A stretch of DNA of 64,000 nt from an uncultured beta proteobacterium. GTDB lineage: Bacteria > Pseudomonadota > Gammaproteobacteria > Burkholderiales > Burkholderiaceae. The stretch covers positions 1-64,000 of the forward strand of contig CAITHY010000058.1 of NCBI GenBank assembly GCA_903892315.1. Direction: 5' to 3'. Below the pieces are notes generated by a model that worked only from the letters and a program-made list of their open reading frames with translations, did not search any database and was not told the origin of the DNA. Position numbers and translations under genes: made by a program. Positions 36,618 to 45,265 of this stretch are shown here, piece by piece (the stretch's first letter is position 1; each line of letters starts with the position of its first letter).

Positions 36618-37610
36618 TTAGATATGAATAGCGTTAGCCAATTTTTGCCCACTAAGCCATGCACCCTCAACCCTCCCGCCATTTAGCCAATCACCACATA
36701 AGCCTAGCTTCATAGCTGGATTCAAAATAAAGCCTGGACCTGAATTGATGGCACCGCTTGCATAGCGCCAGCGATGTATGGAGATTTCCGCATTCTCGCA
36801 ATGAAGCCCCAGCTTCTTAGCGCACCCCAAAATATGCTGGCTGGCAACTTCTTTATCAAGCTCAATCCATTGCTGACTCCACTGTGGGTTTGCATGAATA
36901 GTCCAAGTTTCTAGGCCAGCTCGTCCTGGTTTGGAATGGTTTCGAGAGATCCAACTAATCACTTCACTATTGATGAAAGCTGCATCAAAAGGGACGTTAG
37001 GACCCTCTGTAAATCTAGCCATGACTGTCCAGCAGCCCAGCATATTGGCATCAGAGTTGAAGTCTTCGATGAGGAGACCGGTTGATTTGGTAAGAGCGGT
37101 CGCTTGAGGCGCAGGAATAGCCAGTACTAAATAGTCAAATACTTGATCAATAGCGCCGGCCTCTAAGCTGTGAATAAGCCACTTCCCATTTTGTCTGAAA
37201 ATTTTATCGATAGTGTGGTTAAACTGGATTGAGAGGTTCTGAGCTAAATATTTCCCGGGTGAGTTCATAGCAGGAGTCCCGACATAGCGATGCTCACTGG
37301 AAATACTCTCTCGCCATTGACCGCCTTCGTATACGAATAGACGGGGCTGCCAATCGGCCGCTACACCGGCTTTGATCCAAGCATGAATTTCCTGAATAAA
37401 TAGCGGGTCTCTCGCTGTGAAATATTGAGCGCCGTGATCTGCGCTCCATCCTTCGCTGTTACGGGTACTCATTCTGCCGCTGGGTCCACGACTCTTTTCA
37501 TAGGTACAAACTTTAAAGCCAAGAGCTTGTAATCTGGTTGCGCAGCTCAATCCGGCCAGACCTGCGCCAATAATGCCGACGGTAACTTTAGCGGTAGATT
37601 GATTATTCAA
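36618..37610 (-). CDS. FAD-dependent oxidoreductase, renalase-like (COG3380 type)
   Basis: 330 residues with an N-terminal FAD-binding motif GIIGAGLAGLSCATRL and GRMSTR, as in predicted NAD/FAD-dependent amine-oxidase-fold proteins related to renalase. The C-terminus has GLCGDWLNGGRVEGAWLSGQKLA, the second flavin contact. Such genes are often found near photolyases, though the substrate is unknown. It overlaps the AlkB gene by 8 bases and is followed 30 bp later by folB. Confidence 0.85.
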   Translation of the reverse strand: MNNQSTAKVTVGIIGAGLAGLSCATRLQALGFKVCTYEKSRGPSGRMSTRNSEGWSADHGAQYFTARDPLFIQEIHAWIKAGVAADWQPRLFVYEGGQWRESISSEHRYVGTPAMNSPGKYLAQNLSIQFNHTIDKIFRQNGKWLIHSLEAGAIDQVFDYLVLAIPAPQATALTKSTGLLIEDFNSDANMLGCWTVMARFTEGPNVPFDAAFINSEVISWISRNHSKPGRAGLETWTIHANPQWSQQWIELDKEVASQHILGCAKKLGLHCENAEISIHRWRYASGAINSGPGFILNPAMKLGLCGDWLNGGRVEGAWLSGQKLANAIHI

Positions 37611-38226
37611 GGGCGATTATTTTTCTAAAAGTCAGATTAATACGTGCTTCGGATACAGTTTTAGTTTTCAGAAGAGCATGATGCCAAAAATCTTGAGTTG
37701 GCGCATCCATGACCAAGACGCTACCATTCTCTAAAAAGAAAGAAATCGTTTCTTTATCTTTTTTATGGCGAAAAGCGAATTTACGTTGCGCACCAAGGCT
37801 CAGTGAGGCAATGGAAGCATGTGGATCAAGTTCTTTTTCATCATCGCTGTGCCAGCCCATGCCATCATCCCCATCGTGATAAAAATTCAGTAAGCATGCA
37901 TTAAATTCACATTGGGAAAGTGCCTCTAGCCGATCTTTTATTAGAAGCAGATCGGGCGTCCAGGCTTGCGGTAGCTTTACTACGCCAGAATACGTGTAGG
38001 CGCAGTTCGGATCAGCAACCCAGGCAACCTTACGCCGAGTAGTGATTTTCTTGCCAAACATCACGAGTTGATCGGCCTCCCATGTCAAAGAGCTTTGAAG
38101 CTGACTCATAAGCTGGGCAGAGTGCAGATCATCAAAGACCTTAGGGTGGTAATGAGCGCCGCCATCCTTTGGCAAAAGATTCAAGACGCAATCTTTAGGA
38201 TCGGGATCAAACAATGGGCTTTGCAT
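37603..38226 (-). CDS. AlkB-like Fe(II)/2-oxoglutarate dioxygenase
   Basis: 207 residues with the iron ligands H126 and D128 (GWHSDDE) and a third histidine at 182/183 (FWHHALLKT), plus the 2-oxoglutarate-binding R195-x-N-x-T-F-R201 motif. NFYHDGDDGMGWHSDDEKEL is typical of the AlkB family. It would directly reverse alkyl damage on DNA or RNA bases. First gene of a three-gene run with the flavoprotein and FolB. Confidence 0.92.
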   Translation of the reverse strand: MQSPLFDPDPKDCVLNLLPKDGGAHYHPKVFDDLHSAQLMSQLQSSLTWEADQLVMFGKKITTRRKVAWVADPNCAYTYSGVVKLPQAWTPDLLLIKDRLEALSQCEFNACLLNFYHDGDDGMGWHSDDEKELDPHASIASLSLGAQRKFAFRHKKDKETISFFLENGSVLVMDAPTQDFWHHALLKTKTVSEARINLTFRKIIALE

Positions 38227-38307
38227 TATGAGTAGAGGGGATCAAGCACTAATTGAGTAAAAACCCTAGAATAGTCTTAATTTCAATTTCTTGAGAAGGA
38301 CAGCTGC

Positions 38308-38499
38308 ATGAAAGCGCCAGATAAACGTTGCTGTGGCTCCGGTGTTTGCATTATTAACGATGCTGGCGAATGCTGGTGCGGACAAGCTTGGGATGGAGAA
38401 AAAATGTCAGCCCCAAATTTAAATCTGAATAAGCTAAAACAGGCAGATTCTGGACTGAATGAAAAGTCAAATTCATTGGACAGTAAATCAATAGATTAA
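38308..38499 (+). CDS. Small Cys-rich protein, unrecognised
   Basis: 63 residues. Five cysteines are packed in the first 25 residues (RCCGSGVCIINDAGECWC), a pattern that could bind a metal; the rest is polar and probably disordered. The gene has AGAAGGA upstream of its ATG and is followed 20 bp later by a second small protein gene. I do not recognise the family. The divergent position next to alkB suggests a shared control region (38227-38307). Confidence 0.7.
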   Translation: MKAPDKRCCGSGVCIINDAGECWCGQAWDGEKMSAPNLNLNKLKQADSGLNEKSNSLDSKSID

Positions 38500-38519
38500 A
38501 ACATTACCAGGAGAAAATA

Positions 38520-38672
38520 ATGATCCAAAAACCTCGCATCAAACTTGCCCGCTGGATTCTGGGTAAGCATTGCCCTTGCTATCAAATGGGTTATCACACT
38601 ATGGTTGATTTTCAACAACGTAGTGCCGATCAAATAGCGAAATCTCAAGCACGCAGTAAAAATCAATTGTGA
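38520..38672 (+). CDS. Very small basic protein with CPC motif, unrecognised
   Basis: An open frame of 50 residues (MIQKPRIKLARW..., ending ...SKNQL) with a good ribosome binding site (AGGAG at about 38510) eight bases before the ATG. It is basic and holds HCPCY at residues 17-21. The site and the 20-bp gap from the Cys-rich gene support real translation. The family is unknown to me; the ORF would be missed with a 60-codon cutoff. Confidence 0.65.
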   Translation: MIQKPRIKLARWILGKHCPCYQMGYHTMVDFQQRSADQIAKSQARSKNQL

Positions 38673-38702
38673 TTTGAATACCCTCTCTTCATTTGCTTAA
38701 AT

Positions 38703-39131
38703 ATGAAACGTTGGCAAATGCGCAGAAATTGTGCATTGACCCCCAAGCAGCTCCTCAAGTTTTATATTGTGCTGATATGCCTATTAGTGACAGTGGGGGC
38801 CGGATTTTTCTTGGCAGGAGTGTGGGTGATTCCTATTTTTACGGCTTTAGAGCTCAGTGCAGTGACGCTGGGTTTTTTAATCTACTGTAGACATGCTCTA
38901 GATTGTGAGACGATTGAGATCGACGGTAAACGTCTTGTAGTCAAAAAATTCATTGGCTACAAGGAGTTTGTTTATGAATTTAATACCCAGTGGGCTAAGA
39001 TTGAGTTGCCGTCGGAGGGTTCAAAAGTATTTCACATCAGCCAATCTCATCAGCGGGTTGAGCTCGGTCAGTTTTTGAGGCCCGAACAACAGTTGCCCTT
39101 AATCGCCTCTGTTCGCATCCACCTCGGGTAA
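38703..39131 (+). CDS. DUF2244-family membrane protein
   Basis: 142 residues, two membrane helices near residues 18-60 followed by a soluble strand-rich part (EIDGKRLVVKKFIGYKEFVYEFNTQWAKIEL). This layout matches the DUF2244 family, which often sits near cytochrome oxidase genes, though none is seen here. The 3' end overlaps the converging membrane-protein gene by 33 bases. Function is unknown. Confidence 0.8.
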   Translation: MKRWQMRRNCALTPKQLLKFYIVLICLLVTVGAGFFLAGVWVIPIFTALELSAVTLGFLIYCRHALDCETIEIDGKRLVVKKFIGYKEFVYEFNTQWAKIELPSEGSKVFHISQSHQRVELGQFLRPEQQLPLIASVRIHLG

Positions 39132-39614
39132 TTGGCAATCACTCAAGCGCCACGCCACTAGGGCACCAGAAATCAATTGGGTTATTAGCAAGAGAATTGC
39201 CAGTACATTCAATATCTGAAAGTAGTCTGCAAAGGGAGAGAGCATGACGGGCATGCCGTCTATGAGCGCTGTTTCTCTCAGGTAATCCATGCGTGGTATG
39301 AGTAGAAAGCTAACCGCTGCAATCGCTATCATCACAATTAGCGCAGGAAGGCGGACGTTTTTAAGTGAATTTGCCCCTCTTTTAATCAGAATATTGGCAA
39401 TACTTAAGATTGCAAATGCGCATCCCAGAAAGTAGTAAGCAAGATGCTGTATGACTAAGTGCCCGACCATTCCAGCTGCTTGAGAATCATTGATCAGCAG
39501 ATAGGCTGTCAGGCAGCATAGGAGTTGAGCAATCATGCCGCCAGTCAAAATGCCGGCAAGAAAACGGAGGAGTCGATGGGATAGGGAATATTGGGGTCTA
39601 GTTGTTTCAACCAT
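39099..39614 (-). CDS. Four-helix membrane protein, possibly DUF4149-like
   Basis: 171 residues with four hydrophobic segments (about 14-38, 48-70, 84-105 and 128-152). The stretch SFLLIPRMDYLRE between helices 3 and 4 recalls DUF4149/TMEM205-like proteins, but I am not sure of the family. It stands alone on the minus strand, divergent from the Rrf2-type gene. No catalytic residues are visible. Confidence 0.65.
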   Translation of the reverse strand: MVETTRPQYSLSHRLLRFLAGILTGGMIAQLLCCLTAYLLINDSQAAGMVGHLVIQHLAYYFLGCAFAILSIANILIKRGANSLKNVRLPALIVMIAIAAVSFLLIPRMDYLRETALIDGMPVMLSPFADYFQILNVLAILLLITQLISGALVAWRLSDCQLPEVDANRGD

Positions 39615-39704
39615 AAGTTAAATAGGGTTAATTAATGCAGTGCAGCACGTTACTGAAATCAGTTTCATACTAGCTGCATTCTCATTTTTACGCTGAAAGT
39701 CGTT

Positions 39705-40292
39705 ATGGAAGTCACTAAAGCAGTCAGAGTAGCTCTCAATACTCTTGTGGATATTGCAAGCCATTCAGCTAATGGACAACTCGTCCCCGCCCCAGAGATT
39801 GCAAAAAGGCAGCATATATCGGTCAGTCGTATTGAATTATTGCTCAAGCCACTCAGAGAGTCAGGCCTGGTTGTTGCGGTGAAGGGGAGAGCAGGTGGAT
39901 ATCAGTTGTCGATGGATCCTCGTATTATCACCATCAAAGACATTGTTCTCGCAATGAATAAAATCAAGAAGCGAAAGGTGGAAGTCTCAGATATTGCCAA
40001 AGACCTTTATCAATCTCTTGAGGCTTACATGATGAGCTGCATTTCTAATGTAACCCTAGCGTCTGCAATCAAAGATTACATTCCACGTTTTAGTGATGTA
40101 CAAACTGCCCCAGAGAGAAGGCCTTACCCGCCACTAGAAAAATTAGCCGCTATTCAGGAAGAGAAAAAGAAAAAAGGTGAATCTCAAAAGGTCATCAAAA
40201 CAACCTTTAAAAAGATTGAGGATGTCCCGCGTGGTCCGAATTCTATTTTCAGCTTTGCGGACTACTTAAATAAAGGCTCAACAGCAAACTGA
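39705..40292 (+). CDS. Rrf2-family regulator lacking iron-sulfur ligands
   Basis: 195 residues with the Rrf2 winged helix (VPAPEIAKRQHISVSRIELLLKPLRESGLV, then VKGRAGGYQLS). IscR-type members hold a [2Fe-2S] cluster through three cysteines near residues 90-105; here only one cysteine is present, near residue 114, so cluster sensing is not supported. The C-terminal third is Lys/Glu-rich and longer than usual. It is 20 bp upstream of the exonuclease/GIY-YIG gene and probably co-transcribed with it. Confidence 0.88.
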   Translation: MEVTKAVRVALNTLVDIASHSANGQLVPAPEIAKRQHISVSRIELLLKPLRESGLVVAVKGRAGGYQLSMDPRIITIKDIVLAMNKIKKRKVEVSDIAKDLYQSLEAYMMSCISNVTLASAIKDYIPRFSDVQTAPERRPYPPLEKLAAIQEEKKKKGESQKVIKTTFKKIEDVPRGPNSIFSFADYLNKGSTAN

Positions 40293-40312
40293 ATCAATCT
40301 AATGCTTCTAGC

Positions 40313-41713
40313 ATGAAAGATAAGCCTAGCCCTTACCCAGATTTAGCTTTTGTTGATATCGAAACCACAGGATCTCATTTTGAGCGCGATCGTATTACTG
40401 AGATTGGGATCAAGACCTTAGCTGGCAATGAGCTGCAGGTATGGGAAAGGTTGATAGATCCGCAAATCTTTATCCCCCAGAATATTCAAAGACTGACTGG
40501 CATATCGCCGGCAATGGTAAATGGACAGCCTTGTTTTTCTGAGCTTGCTACTGAGTTAAAAAAAGAGCTTGAGGGGAAAATTTTCGTCGCTCATAACGCT
40601 CGCTTTGATTATGGTTTCATCAAAGCCTCTTTTAAGAGGGTTGGAATTGACTTTAAGCCAAAAGTTTTATGTACCGTAAAACTATCTCGATTGCTCTTTC
40701 CAGAGCAGCCTCGTCATAACCTTGACACTATTATTAGTACTCATGGGCTAAAAGTCAGCGCTAGACATCGCGCATTGGGAGATGCTGACTTATTGCTCCA
40801 ATTTTGGCGGGTTTGCGAGTCAAAGTTTGGGCAAGAAAAATTAAATGAAGCTATTAATCAGCTCATTGGTAATGCTAGCCTTCCTGCAAACATTGATCAG
40901 AATTTAATCGATTCCATACCCGATAGTCCGGGTTGCTATATTTTTTATGGGGAGAATAAAACCCCTCTCTACATTGGTAAAAGTATTTCCTTGCGTAGTA
41001 GGGTAATGGGGCATTTTCAGGGGGCATTAACACAACGCAAAGAAATGAAACTCTCTTTGCAGGTACGCGATATTGATTGGATCGAAACGAGTGGAGAGCT
41101 TGGCGCTCTAATACTGGAGTCAAGGTTGATCAAAGAGCGTATGCCTTCCATGAATATCAAGTTACGTAGATCTAAGGATCTATGCGCATGGAGTTTGTTA
41201 GAGGATTCGACCGGTATCCTTGCCCCCACTTTAGTGACTCATCATCATTTGCAGCCTGGGCTACAAGAAAATTTATACGGCCTTTTCTATAGCAAGCGTG
41301 AAGCGCATTCATACTTAAAGGCAATAGCGAAGAAATATCACTTATGCGAAGCGTTGCTTGGGCTAGAGAAGCGGATTGAAGGTAAATCTTGCTTTGGATA
41401 TCAGGTCAAGCAATGCGGTGGAGCATGTCTCAATCTAGCACCTATTGCACTACATAATTTGCAATTGAAAACGGCAATGGAACTCTTTAGAGTTCAGGTG
41501 TGGCCTTACTCGGGAGCCATTGCTATTAAAGAGGGTGGTGAAATGATTGTGCTTGATAAGTGGTGTTATCTGGGGACAGCTATTAATCAAGATGAGCTCT
41601 ATGAATTGGCCGAATCTGGTGAGGCTGAGTTTGATCTTGATATCTATAAGATCGTCAAAAAAGCACTCTTGGGGCCCTACAAGAACCAAGTGATTTCGAT
41701 TGGCGCGCACTAA
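40313..41713 (+). CDS. DEDDh exonuclease fused to UvrC-like GIY-YIG nuclease
   Basis: 466 residues. The N-terminal part is a DnaQ/PolIII-epsilon-like exonuclease with the DEDDh residues D15 and E17 (VDIETTG), HNARFDYGFI and HRALGDADL. The C-terminal part, from about residue 200, is a GIY-YIG domain (SPGCYIFYGENKTPLYIGKSISLRSRV) of the UvrC/Cho type. The fusion is intact and should both cut and trim damaged DNA. The downstream cryptochrome gene starts directly at its stop codon. Confidence 0.9.
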   Translation: MKDKPSPYPDLAFVDIETTGSHFERDRITEIGIKTLAGNELQVWERLIDPQIFIPQNIQRLTGISPAMVNGQPCFSELATELKKELEGKIFVAHNARFDYGFIKASFKRVGIDFKPKVLCTVKLSRLLFPEQPRHNLDTIISTHGLKVSARHRALGDADLLLQFWRVCESKFGQEKLNEAINQLIGNASLPANIDQNLIDSIPDSPGCYIFYGENKTPLYIGKSISLRSRVMGHFQGALTQRKEMKLSLQVRDIDWIETSGELGALILESRLIKERMPSMNIKLRRSKDLCAWSLLEDSTGILAPTLVTHHHLQPGLQENLYGLFYSKREAHSYLKAIAKKYHLCEALLGLEKRIEGKSCFGYQVKQCGGACLNLAPIALHNLQLKTAMELFRVQVWPYSGAIAIKEGGEMIVLDKWCYLGTAINQDELYELAESGEAEFDLDIYKIVKKALLGPYKNQVISIGAH

Positions 41714-42976
41714 GTGAAGACAATCATCTATTGGTTTAGAAATGATCTTCGTCTGGAAGATAACCCAGCATTGTCACAAGCCTGTAAAGACGCTGAATAT
41801 CTTTTGCCTATCTATATCCATCAGCCTCGTTTAGAAAAAAATACCCCATGGGGATTTCCTAGAGTGGGCGAGCATCGTAGGCTATTTTTAGAGCAGTCTT
41901 TGTATGAATTGCGAGCTCAACTGAAGGACTTGGGGTCGGAGCTATTTGAATTGACTGGTGATCAATTGAGTGTGTTTGAGAGATTGCGTGCGCAGATTGA
42001 TGTAGATACTATTTATTGTGAGCAGATAGAGGCGCCTGAAGAGCTAGAACAAGTAGCGTTATTAAGAGAGGCTGGCTTTCGAGTAAATTCTATTTGGCAA
42101 TCTAGCATGTTGGATCCCCAATCTTTGCCATTTGCTGTACAAGAAATGCCCGACATCTTCACTCAATTTCGCCAACAGGTCGAGAGGCAGCAGCTTCGAT
42201 TCGCTAAGCCTTTAGGGGTACCCAAGAATATCCCGCCACCCCGATCAATCGAGAGGCCTTCTATTGAACAAAAGGCTGTGAATCATTCGCCTCAGGAATG
42301 CATGTTTCAAGGCGGAGAGCAGAGTGCGCATACTCACATCCAGCAGTACTTTGAGCGTCGTTTGCCCGACACCTACAAGCAAACGCGCAATCAGCTGATG
42401 GGCATGGATTACTCTAGTAAATTCTCACCTTGGCTGGCATTGGGTAGTTGCTCGGCAAGGTCGATTGCAAAACAGATCTCGGACTATGAGCTTCGCTATG
42501 GAGCAAATGACGGAACTTATTGGCTTTGGTTTGAGCTTCTCTGGAGAGACTATTTCCGCTTTCTGCATTTGAAGTTTGGTAAAAAGCTCTATCACTCTAA
42601 AGGTTTAAGTAAGACACCTAGTAATCCTTTTGATAGTAAAAAATTCATCCAATGGTCGTCTGGTAAGACTGGTGAATCTCTCATCGATGCCGGTATGCGT
42701 GAACTGCAAAGAACTGGCTACTTGTCGAATCGCCTGCGTCAAGTGGTGGCAAGTTATTGGATTTATGACATGAAGGGTGACTGGCAAGCAGGCGCTGCTT
42801 GGTTTGAATCTCAACTGATTGACTACGATGTTTACAGTAATCAGGGAAACTGGTTGTATATTGCCGGTAAAGGCACCGATCCCAGGGGAGGCAGACCTTT
42901 TAATGTCTCCAAGCAAACTCATGACCATGATCCAGAGGGCGTATATCGCCGAATATGGCTAGATTCAGTTTTATAG
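41714..42976 (+). CDS. Cryptochrome-DASH/photolyase-family flavoprotein
   Basis: 420 residues. N-terminal photolyase domain (IIYWFRNDLRLEDNPAL) and C-terminal FAD-binding region with WLALGSCSARSI, FELLWRDYFRF, ELQRTGYLSNRLRQVVASYW and NWLYIAGKGTDPRG, the last being typical of the DASH group. It is a little shorter than most DASH proteins. DASH members repair single-stranded pyrimidine dimers or sense blue light. The GTG start follows the stop codon of the nuclease gene with no gap, indicating coupled translation. Confidence 0.92.
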   Translation: MKTIIYWFRNDLRLEDNPALSQACKDAEYLLPIYIHQPRLEKNTPWGFPRVGEHRRLFLEQSLYELRAQLKDLGSELFELTGDQLSVFERLRAQIDVDTIYCEQIEAPEELEQVALLREAGFRVNSIWQSSMLDPQSLPFAVQEMPDIFTQFRQQVERQQLRFAKPLGVPKNIPPPRSIERPSIEQKAVNHSPQECMFQGGEQSAHTHIQQYFERRLPDTYKQTRNQLMGMDYSSKFSPWLALGSCSARSIAKQISDYELRYGANDGTYWLWFELLWRDYFRFLHLKFGKKLYHSKGLSKTPSNPFDSKKFIQWSSGKTGESLIDAGMRELQRTGYLSNRLRQVVASYWIYDMKGDWQAGAAWFESQLIDYDVYSNQGNWLYIAGKGTDPRGGRPFNVSKQTHDHDPEGVYRRIWLDSVL

Positions 42977-43049
42977 TCACTCTTTAGATAAGTGTTGGGA
43001 TGGATAATGACGTATACAACCATTTTTACGTTATTTTGGAATCATCCCC

Positions 43050-45251
43050 ATGGAAATTAAAGTCAACTTTCTCGATAAGCTTCGTTTAGAAGCAAAGTTT
43101 GATGACTTCACGGTTATTGCTGATCAGCCGATCCGCTATAAGGGTGATGGCTCTGCGCCTGGGCCTTTTGATTACTTTTTAGCTTCATCTGCCTTATGTG
43201 CCGCTTACTTTGTAAAGCTGTACTGTGAAACTCGAAATATTTCTACTGAGAATATTCGCCTCTCACAAAACAATATTGTTGATCCAGAAAATCGCTATAA
43301 ACAAATCTTTAAAATTCAAGTTGAGCTACCGGCCGATATTTCAGCAACTGATCGACAAGGTATTTTGCGCTCTATTGAGCGTTGCACGGTGAAGAAGGTG
43401 GTACAGGAAGGCCCTGAGTTTGTTATTGAGCAAGTGGCCAATCTTGATGCTGATGCGCAGAGTTTATTGACCTTAAAGCCTGACCTTAGTGCTAGTACTC
43501 ATATTCTTGGAAAAGATCTGCCGCTAGAGCAAACGATTGCCAATATGTCAGGCCTGTTAGCTAATCTGGGAATCAAAATTGAAATTGCTTCTTGGCGTAA
43601 TCTCATTCCCAATGTGTGGTCATTGCACATCCGTGATGCCCACTCGCCAATGTGCTTTACCAACGGCAAAGGCGCAACAAAAGAGGGTGCTTTAGCTTCT
43701 GCCTTAGGTGAGTACATCGAGCGTTTGAGTAATAACCATTTCTATGCTGGCGCCTACTGGGGTGAGGATATGGCTAATGCAGAGTTTGTGCATTATCCCA
43801 ATGAGCGTTGGTTCAAGCCTGGCAAGAAAGACGCATTGCCTGCAGAAATTCTGGATAAATACTGCCTGAATATTTATAACCCAGATGGCGAGCTACGTGC
43901 CTCCCATTTGGTAGATACGAATTCTGGCAATACGGAGCGTGGTATTTGTTCGTTGCCCTACGTACGGCAATCTGATGGTGAGACGGTGTATTTCCCATCT
44001 AACCTCATTGAAAATCTATTTGTCAGTAATGGGATGAGTGCTGGCAATACCTTGGCTGAAGCCCAGGTGCAGTGCTTGTCGGAAATTTTTGAGCGAGCAG
44101 TGAAGCGTGAAATTCTGGAAGGTGAAATTGCATTGCCAGATGTGCCGCAGGAAGTGCTTGCGAAATATCCCGGCATTCTGGCAGGCATTCAGAGTTTGGA
44201 GGAGCAGGGCTTCCCAGTTCTAGTTAAAGATGCATCACTCGGTGGCGTCTATCCAGTAATGTGCGTTACTTTAATGAACCCCAGAACAGGTGGTGTCTTT
44301 GCCTCGTTTGGTGCTCACCCAAGTCTAGAGGTTGCTTTAGAGAGAAGTTTGACTGAGCTCTTACAAGGCCGCAGCTTAGAGGGTTTGAATGATCTGCCAC
44401 CGCCCACCTTTGCCAGCGAGGCCGTGACTGAGCCCAATAACTTTGTTGAACACTTCATTGATTCTAGTGGCATCGTATCTTGGCGTTTCTTCAGCGCCAA
44501 ATCAGATTATGAATTTGTAGAGTGGGATTTCTCTAGCAAGGGCGAGGATTCCAACGCTAAAGAAGCCGAAACTTTGTTTGGCATTCTGAAAGAGATTGGC
44601 AAAGAGGCCTATGTAGCTGTCTATGATCAGTTGGGCGCAATTGCTTGCCGAATATTAGTACCAGGATATTCTGAGGTTTATCCAGTTGAAGATCTAATTT
44701 GGGACAACACCAATAGGTCTTTACTGTTCCGCGAGGATGTTCTCAATCTATCTCAGCTAGATGATGCTAGCTTAGCTGCACTCCTGGATCGCTTGGAGAA
44801 TAATGAGCTCGATGAGTATGGCGACATCGCTACATTAATTGGCATTGAGTTTGATGAGAATACCGTTTGGGGTCAACTTACCGTGTTGGAGTTAAAGCTG
44901 TTGATTCATCTTGCGCTAAGACAATTTGATGAAGCGCATGAATTGGTGGGTGCATTTCTTCAGTACAACGACAATACAGTAGAGCGTAAGCTGTTTTATC
45001 AAGCGCTAGATGCTGCCCTTGAAGTTCACCTAGATGATGAGCTAGGGATGTCTGACTATGTATCCAACTTCCGCCGGATGTATGGTAACGCTAGGATGGA
45101 TGCTGTATTAGGCTCAATCGATGGTAGTGTTCGTTTCTATGGTTTAACGCCAACCAGTATGAAGTTAGAGGGGTTGGATAGGCATCATCGTTTGATCGAT
45201 AGTTATCGGAAGCTACACAAGGCAAGAGCTAGTAGCATTAAACCTAAATAA
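43050..45251 (+). CDS. OsmC-YcaO fusion protein
   Basis: 733 residues: an OsmC-like domain at about 1-135 (SSALCAAYFVKLYCETRNI) joined to a YcaO domain (from about 150; FTNGKGATKEGALASALGEYIERLSNNHFYAG, NTLAEAQVQCLSEIFERAVKR) and a helical C-terminus. YcaO proteins activate amide bonds with ATP; this long type is related to E. coli YcaO, tied to ribosomal protein S12 methylthiolation with RimO. The OsmC part is usually a thiol-dependent peroxidase fold. Combined role is unclear. The nitroreductase gene follows after 14 bp. Confidence 0.88.
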   Translation: MEIKVNFLDKLRLEAKFDDFTVIADQPIRYKGDGSAPGPFDYFLASSALCAAYFVKLYCETRNISTENIRLSQNNIVDPENRYKQIFKIQVELPADISATDRQGILRSIERCTVKKVVQEGPEFVIEQVANLDADAQSLLTLKPDLSASTHILGKDLPLEQTIANMSGLLANLGIKIEIASWRNLIPNVWSLHIRDAHSPMCFTNGKGATKEGALASALGEYIERLSNNHFYAGAYWGEDMANAEFVHYPNERWFKPGKKDALPAEILDKYCLNIYNPDGELRASHLVDTNSGNTERGICSLPYVRQSDGETVYFPSNLIENLFVSNGMSAGNTLAEAQVQCLSEIFERAVKREILEGEIALPDVPQEVLAKYPGILAGIQSLEEQGFPVLVKDASLGGVYPVMCVTLMNPRTGGVFASFGAHPSLEVALERSLTELLQGRSLEGLNDLPPPTFASEAVTEPNNFVEHFIDSSGIVSWRFFSAKSDYEFVEWDFSSKGEDSNAKEAETLFGILKEIGKEAYVAVYDQLGAIACRILVPGYSEVYPVEDLIWDNTNRSLLFREDVLNLSQLDDASLAALLDRLENNELDEYGDIATLIGIEFDENTVWGQLTVLELKLLIHLALRQFDEAHELVGAFLQYNDNTVERKLFYQALDAALEVHLDDELGMSDYVSNFRRMYGNARMDAVLGSIDGSVRFYGLTPTSMKLEGLDRHHRLIDSYRKLHKARASSIKPK

Positions 45252-45265
45252 AGCCAGGGATCTTC

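Noticed and set aside
38693..38890. Open frame overlapping the DUF2244 gene in another frame
   Set aside because: The DUF2244 frame has the membrane helices and family pattern; this one ends abruptly and has no domain.
39705..40292. IscR-type iron-sulfur regulator
   Set aside because: The three cluster cysteines are absent; only one cysteine is present in the protein.
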